Assembly: GCF_963422355.1 (NCBI RefSeq)
Contig: NC_085092.1
Location: 7,184,966-7,248,965, forward strand
Origin: Corticium candelabrum
Taxonomy: Eukaryota; Porifera; Homoscleromorpha; Homosclerophorida; Plakinidae
Length of the DNA stretch: 64,000 nt
Direction: 5' to 3'
The stretch's first letter is position 1. Every line of letters starts with the position of its first letter. Under the pieces are notes generated by a model. That model was not told the DNA's origin and did no database searches. It saw nothing but the letters and a program-made list of their open reading frames with translations. The position numbers and the translations under genes are program-made. This document shows, piece after piece, positions 59,515 through 64,000 of the stretch.

Positions 59515-61204
59515 TGTTAATTAACTATAGCTAGAGTTGCGTTCGATACTAAGACATTGTCATTTGAGAAACTGAGAAGACACCTGTACGTGAAACACAG
59601 TCTTATCTAGAGAATGATACGTACCATTTCTGGCAACTGCCGGTGACAACGGAGTAGTGACTGGCGTTGACGTTTCGTCATGACCAGAAAAGCAAGCTGA
59701 AGCAAATTCCTCTACAGACAATGCTGCGCCGTCGGCCTGGAAACCGATTCACATGCAAGTGAGTGTGTTTCCAAACTACGACTAGGACTTTCTAGGACTT
59801 CATTCTCAAAAGTCGTCCTAGAAGGCACAGGGTTAATACAATGTATAATTAATGCCAATGAATAGCTAAAATACCTCTTTGTTTCTGGTGAATTCAGATT
59901 ACTCGCGTCCTAAAATACAAAACGATAAGTAAAAGATGTCAGAGCGAAAAATGTTCTAAATTTGAGAACATTCATAGGCAATGTCCGTTTTTTTAGGATC
60001 ACGTGTACAGCCCCTTGATTAGCCAACTTCTTAACATTATCTCCGTCTCACTTGTGGCTAGAGGCAACAGCAGGTATAGAGATACGATTGCCCTCACGAC
60101 GAACAAAACTATAAAAGCAACAATTCGAGTTCAACTTGCTTTCGCTATATATAATTAACTGCATGTATACTACCTAAGATCTTCACAATCTCTCTCGCCG
60201 AAACTTTCGTTTACAGAGGTCATGACATCAATAATTTTTCTTTTTATGGATTGCTCATTGTCGGTGTTCGAAAATGTAAACTGTTCGTCTACAAGAATAG
60301 AATCTCTTGACTTAGTCGTATTCTCGCCTTCATCGAATTCCCTTAGAACGACTAGTCGCTTGACATAACTGGTAGTTTTTGTTGATGCAGCTCTACCCTT
60401 TTCCCATTTTCTGGAATTGAAATTCCCTCCCCAGCCTCGACTGATAACTGGCTTTTTAGGGTCGAAAAGGGTAGACTGTTGTGGGATCTGTGCCTTGTAT
60501 GGTTTAAAGACTCTAGATACTTCCGCGGTCACTCCTGGTGTGATGTCTCCTAGGCTTGACCGTGCCAAAGTGAGGCTCTCTGTCGCGCTTTCTAACAAAC
60601 GTTTCCCTATTATTAAATTGACAACTGTATTTGCAAATTGCAAACAGAAAATTGCTATATATTTTCAAACCTAGTGATGATAAATTGCAGTCTGGAGCTC
60701 TAGTTGAGGAGGAGGAAGGTTGTACAAAGTACTGATTGTCTAGAAGCTCCCCATCGTCAAAATAGAGAATATCTCCATCACTGAAAGTTGAATCGACTCG
60801 TCAACTGAAAACACGTGGGTGCACGTGCTTTTGTAGTGACTTACCGTATGACGTCGAGTTCTTCAATTTGGCTCCCTAGCTCGTTTGTAACCGTTTGGGC
60901 ATCGATGGACAAACGTCGACTGGCCACTTGGAGGAGTTCCTCAAACGAATTAGAAAGCTGCACGACCTATTACGAGTGCCCACCCGTAATAGAAAACTCA
61001 GAGTGAAAGAAAATCAAACGACACGCATGCATGCGTACATACAAAGCCACTGTGCTGCTTTCCCGCTCTTCTGACAACAACTCTCATACCCGTTTCCTTC
61101 AAACGCTGGCTGTATCTTACGTGCAGTTGCTTTGTAATTAAGTTAAAACTCGTTACCTTGATATAGAAGGCGCAAAATGTTTTACGCTGCCTGTTATGAA
61201 ACGT

Positions 61205-61560
61205 CAATGATATGCGATTGCGATTCAACGTGCCGGCAGAGGCGATCCTTTCAATTATATATGCGATCCTGCTTTCAAATATATGCGATTAGTTCAAACC
61301 TCTTCGATTTTGTGCAATTATTTTTGATGTCGGGCATCGGTTACATGCGATACTGATCTCGAATATGTTCACTACCCTCCCAAATTTATGCGATCCTTTC
61401 TTCTTGCGGGTGCTATCTGGATCTTGAATATAATCAATTGTTATCCGTATATATGCAATCATGTCGCTAATATCGTTGATTCGAATTTAGTGTAGTTGAT
61501 TCTTGCCCTTACATAGTCGATTAATTTATACATAATCGCTTAAAATTATCAAATACATTC
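61205..61560. repeat. Degenerate TATGCGATT array, right
   Basis: Units such as TATGCGATTGCG, ATATGCGATCCTG, ATATGCGATTAG, ACATGCGATACTG and TTTATGCGATCC recur every 25-40 bp on the plus strand, in the same orientation as the left array. It begins just upstream of the 5'-most HECT-like exons that I can place. The last units are strongly diverged. Confidence 0.75.
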
Positions 61561-61614
61561 TGACAAAAATCGGCTATAGTTGAGAATTATTTTTGCAACG
61601 TTTGGCGTTCCATA

Positions 61615-61810
61615 AGCGACAGGTGTCATAGGGAATTTGACATCCCCTGTTTGTTGCACACACCCCCACCCCCACACCCCACCCCCACCCCCACCCCCAC
61701 CCCCCGAGCCGTATTCACTAGGGAGTTTGGTATCCCCGAGCCATATTCTCTGAGGGTCTGAGGCACCCCTCTTGGCATCCCTTGGGGAATTTGGTATCCT
61801 CTATCCATCA
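61615..61810. repeat. Minisatellite around GGAATTTGGTATCC with a (CCCCCA)n core
   Basis: The motif GGGA(A/G)TTTGGTATCCCC or similar appears at 61,630, 61,713, 61,730 and 61,780, with GAGCC(G/A)TATTC between. A C-rich tract of CCCCCA units lies at 61,663-61,705; its G-rich complement could form a G-quadruplex. No gene. Confidence 0.8.
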
Positions 61811-61814
61811 TGTA

Positions 61815-62322
61815 GGTAAATGATCAATCGGCCGACGAACTACCGGTGCACTTCCAAGAAGAAATTGTGCGATGATGCTAGACGATCATGTGCCACTATG
61901 CTGCAGAGTTCACGAACTTTCGGTGATGTCATTGCTTTTAGTACGAAACACCGACTAGCCCATGCCACGCACAAGTTCTCGTAAAAGATAAATCCAGTGC
62001 CGTCTAGCTGTGTCTACGTCTGGATTGTCTCTCATCATTTTCAATTAGTTCTACCATTCTAAGAAGTGTTGCAGAAACCGAGAGAAGCATATTACACGGT
62101 CTGAACTGTAGCAAGTCTAGGTGGAAGAAGTGACGTCTGCCGGCTGTGCGTAGGCTGTATGTTGATTTTTGCGTCATCATCTAGGTTAAATGGTGTCTGG
62201 TATTACAATGACCTCACCATGAGGTCGTAGACTCTGTTGCACTGGCACATGACCGTATATCATCCCCTCGCTATGACTCATTGGAAGTTCACGGGTAGTT
62301 CGTCAGCCGACTGATCGTTTAG
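61815..62322. mobile_element. Inverted-repeat unit, MITE candidate
   Basis: The block ATCAATCGGCCGACGAACTA then CCGGTGCACTTCCAA at 61,822-61,855 recurs on the minus strand at 62,283-62,320 with about five changes in 36. The 430 bp between has no open frame. I cannot define flanking duplications. Confidence 0.55.
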
Positions 62323-62345
62323 CTACATGATGCATTACGGCCCAA

Positions 62346-62405
<60 letters not shown>
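62346..62405. repeat. (AT)n microsatellite
   Basis: About 60 bp of AT, directly followed by the CTAG of a Helitron-like element, consistent with insertion into an AT target. Confidence 0.97.
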
Positions 62406-62406
<1 letters not shown>

Positions 62407-62925
62407 TAGTATACATGGCCCGTCCTTCGTACGGGCAAGATACTGTAGTGTAAAGATAGGTCTGTGGACACGTCACGTGCAATCTTTGTTGCGAGGTCCC
62501 GGATATGCTGAATGAATTCGAATCTTGCTCTTCGCGCTTGTTTCGATAGAAATCGACACACTCCCCGTGTAGCGCTTGCTGCAGAAAACGTGTAGGTTGG
62601 ATTCGGTGCAAATGCGATCAGAATTTGGAGAGAAACGCAAGCGATAGAAGAGTAGGTTTCGTCGGCAAGAGATACTCGATTGCTCGAAGCTTTGCGAAGG
62701 ACGGCGATGCATAGGGTCTATACGGGACTGGTGCGGGCGTGTGTTCGAATGAACTGCAATGTGTAGCGTTTGCGTCGTCGAGAAATTTTACGCGTGAGTC
62801 GATCCCTCGAGAGGGGACCCGGTGCATTATTTTTTTATATTTTACGCAAACCTTCCTCTGTGCGTGCCGAGTGTGCGTGCCGATTTCGGTTGCGAACGGA
62901 CAAAAGACGTGGCCGCCAAACGCGA

Positions 62926-62976
<51 letters not shown>

Positions 62977-62995
62977 ATTTGAGCTTTATATATTA
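62406..62995 (-). mobile_element. Short Helitron-like element H1
   Basis: Read on the minus strand it ends with a hairpin GCCCGTACGAAGGACGGGC, seven or eight more bases and CTAG, followed by host T. The body is about 95% the same as H2. The 5' end lacks the two terminal bases (TC) seen in H2, because H2 starts exactly there. It contains CGATCCCTCGAGAGGGGACC, similar to a motif in the 5,240 element, and a (CA)n tract near its 5' end. Confidence 0.7.
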
Positions 62996-63519
62996 CTAGG
63001 ATCTATGGCCCGTCCTTCGTACGGGCAAGATACTGTAGTGTAAAGTAGGTCTGTGGACACGTCACGTGCATCTTTGTTGCGAGGTCCCGGATATGCTGAA
63101 TGAATTCGAATCTTGCTCTTTGCGCTTGTTTCGATCGAAATCGACACACTCGCCGTGTAGCGCTTGCTGCAGAAAACGTGTAGGTTGGATTCGGTGCAAA
63201 TGCAATCAGAATTTGGAGAGAAACGCAAGCGATAGAAGAGTAAGTTTCGTCGGCAAGAGATATTCGATCGCTCGAAGCTTTGCGAAGGACGGCGATGCAT
63301 AGGGTCTACACGGGACCGGTGCGGGCGTGTGTTCGAATGAACCGGAATGTGTAGCGTTTGCGTCGTCGAGAAATTTTAGACGGGGGTCGACCCCTCGAGA
63401 GGGGCCCCGGTGCATAATTTTTTTAATTCTTTTACGCAAACCTTTCCCTGTGCGTGCCGAGTGTGCGTGCCGATTTCGGTTGCGAACGGACAAAAGACGT
63501 GACCGCCAAACGCGAACAT

Positions 63520-63581
<62 letters not shown>

Positions 63582-63625
63582 ACAGACAGACAGACAGACA
63601 GACAATTTGAGCTTTATATATTAGA
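62996..63625 (-). mobile_element. Short Helitron-like element H2
   Basis: On the minus strand: host A, then TCTAATATATAAAGCTC at the start (63,625 downward); a hairpin GCCCGTACGAAGGACGGGC, CATAGATC and CTAG at the end, then host T. That is the complete Helitron terminal set (A|TC...CTAG|T plus 3' hairpin). About 630 bp, with (CA)n and (GACA)n near the 5' end and no gene. Head to tail with H1. Confidence 0.8.
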
Positions 63626-63626
63626 T

Positions 63627-63688
<62 letters not shown>
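63626..63688. repeat. (AT)n microsatellite
   Basis: About 60 bp of AT following element H2, a counterpart to the tract before H1. Confidence 0.97.
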
Positions 63689-63715
63689 CCATGCATAGCC
63701 CTGGACGGCTAATCA

Positions 63716-63901
63716 ATGGTAGCTCTGAACACACGATGTTATATTCAACAGCAGAGGGGAGGCGTTGACTGTGGTGTGTTTGCTATTGCATTTGCTGTAC
63801 AATTAGCTCTAGGAGATGATGTAGCAAGCCTGAAATTCGACCGACCGCGAATGAAGGAGCATCTGTACAAATGCTTGCATCAGAAGAAAATGACAGGCTA
63901 G
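63716..63901 (+). pseudogene. ULP1/C48-type cysteine protease C-terminal fragment
   Basis: The frame reads YIQQQRGGVDCGVFAIAFAV, then DRPRMKEHLYKCL and a stop. Q-x(5)-DCG with the catalytic cysteine and the following FAIAFA helix is the end of the SUMO-protease-like C48 fold. The histidine and aspartate of the triad would lie upstream, where only (AT)n and Helitron-like DNA are found. Such domains occur in host SUMO proteases and in transposon-encoded proteins. This is a fragment cut off by the insertions or part of a gene whose other exons are beyond the window. Confidence 0.7.
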
Positions 63902-64000
63902 TTGTGCGCAATGCACCCAAACAACTGCTAGACGCACTCATAGACTTCGCCGTACTTACATAGAAATTTGCCGCAACTGTTTGATGCCAGAAGAATGCGA

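Larger units (their letters stand above)
56984..60966 (-). pseudogene. HECT-type E3 ubiquitin ligase-like gene (G2E3-like), probable one-base frameshift
   Basis: Minus-strand exons from right to left: 60845-60966 (SFEELLQVASRRLSIDA, ELDVI), 60671-60780 (RDGDILYFDDGELLDN), 60174-60606 (ESATESLTLARSSL, VSRVFKPYKAQIPQ); the first two form a ubiquitin/doublecortin-like fold. Further left come about 59,625-59,740 (ALSVEEFASACFSG, tentative), about 58,000-58,350 (PLRVRFDGEDGIDAGGLRRE), 57,400-58,014 (GTAIAHSIIHCAMGMSCLAA, FDVIELISASGW) and 56984-57255 (ASTCTLSMYLPTVHASYQQF, ending GFGMM). The HECT N-lobe GED-IDAGG-REFF motif and the C-lobe catalytic Cys (STC) are both present. One T is missing in a T run near 58,094 relative to a continuous frame. 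Other junctions, especially near 57,420-57,480, are unresolved. It converges on the integrase-like gene with 400 bp between the stops. Confidence 0.75.

Noticed and set aside
61626..61811. Gly/Val-rich minus-strand open frame
   Set aside because: Encoded by the (CCCCCA)n tract.

Overview
The window is nuclear DNA from an animal. Protein-coding sequence is split into short exons by GT-AG introns, microsatellites are abundant (several long (GT)n tracts), and there are many decayed transposons. The protein architectures (ankyrin, Roc, COR and death domains in one protein), the element families (DIRS-like, Crypton-like, Helitron-like) and decayed copies of the conserved animal genes CFAP20 and MTMR6/7/8 suggest an early-branching marine invertebrate such as a sponge or cnidarian. 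That assignment is inferred from gene content, and I cannot name the species.

Layout. Positions 1-52,600 are a segmental-duplication array whose unit is [3' end of a CFAP20-like gene] - [ROCO-type ankyrin/Roc/COR/death gene] - [MTMR6/7/8-like 5' exons] - [CFAP20-like gene]. The first ROCO gene (A, 2,123-16,470, nine exons, about 1,102 aa) and the second (B, 28,812-47,771, eleven exons, about 1,214 aa) can both be spliced into open reading frames with consistent intron phases. Between them lie two footprints of further copies: a 5' flank joined directly to a death-domain 3' end (about 21,450-22,440), and a P-loop exon fragment cut by a 0.5 kb (GT)n tract (27,383-27,568). The hitchhiking MTMR and CFAP20 copies all carry frameshifts, missing exons or lost splice sites. 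B differs from A by an extra ankyrin exon and an exon encoding a ubiquitin-like domain.

The ROCO introns have been used as insertion sites. The intron after the ankyrin/linker exons holds a DIRS-like tyrosine-recombinase retroelement (minus strand) and a mariner-like transposase remnant in both genes, so those insertions predate the duplication. A Helitron-like element sits in different introns and opposite orientations in A and B. Because each gene supplies the other's empty site, the insertions can be read to the base (between A and T, no target duplication, 3' hairpin plus CTAG). MITE-like elements and a 2 kb foldback element made of an about 18-bp minisatellite are also present.

From 53,170 to 61,560 lies a different unit: a decayed integrase-like gene (plus strand) and a HECT E3 ligase-like gene (minus strand), convergent, with an array of degenerate TATGCGATT-type repeats beside the 5' end of each. 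This may be a large composite mobile element. The right end (61,600-64,000) holds minisatellites, two tandem short Helitron-like elements, (AT)n tracts and a ULP1/C48-type cysteine protease fragment.

How the genes might work together: the ROCO proteins look like intracellular signalling scaffolds (ankyrin repeats for partner binding, a Roc GTPase with COR for dimerisation, a C-terminal death domain for homotypic assembly). Both paralogs have an NRF-1-like palindrome about 35-40 bp before the ATG, so they may share basal regulation.
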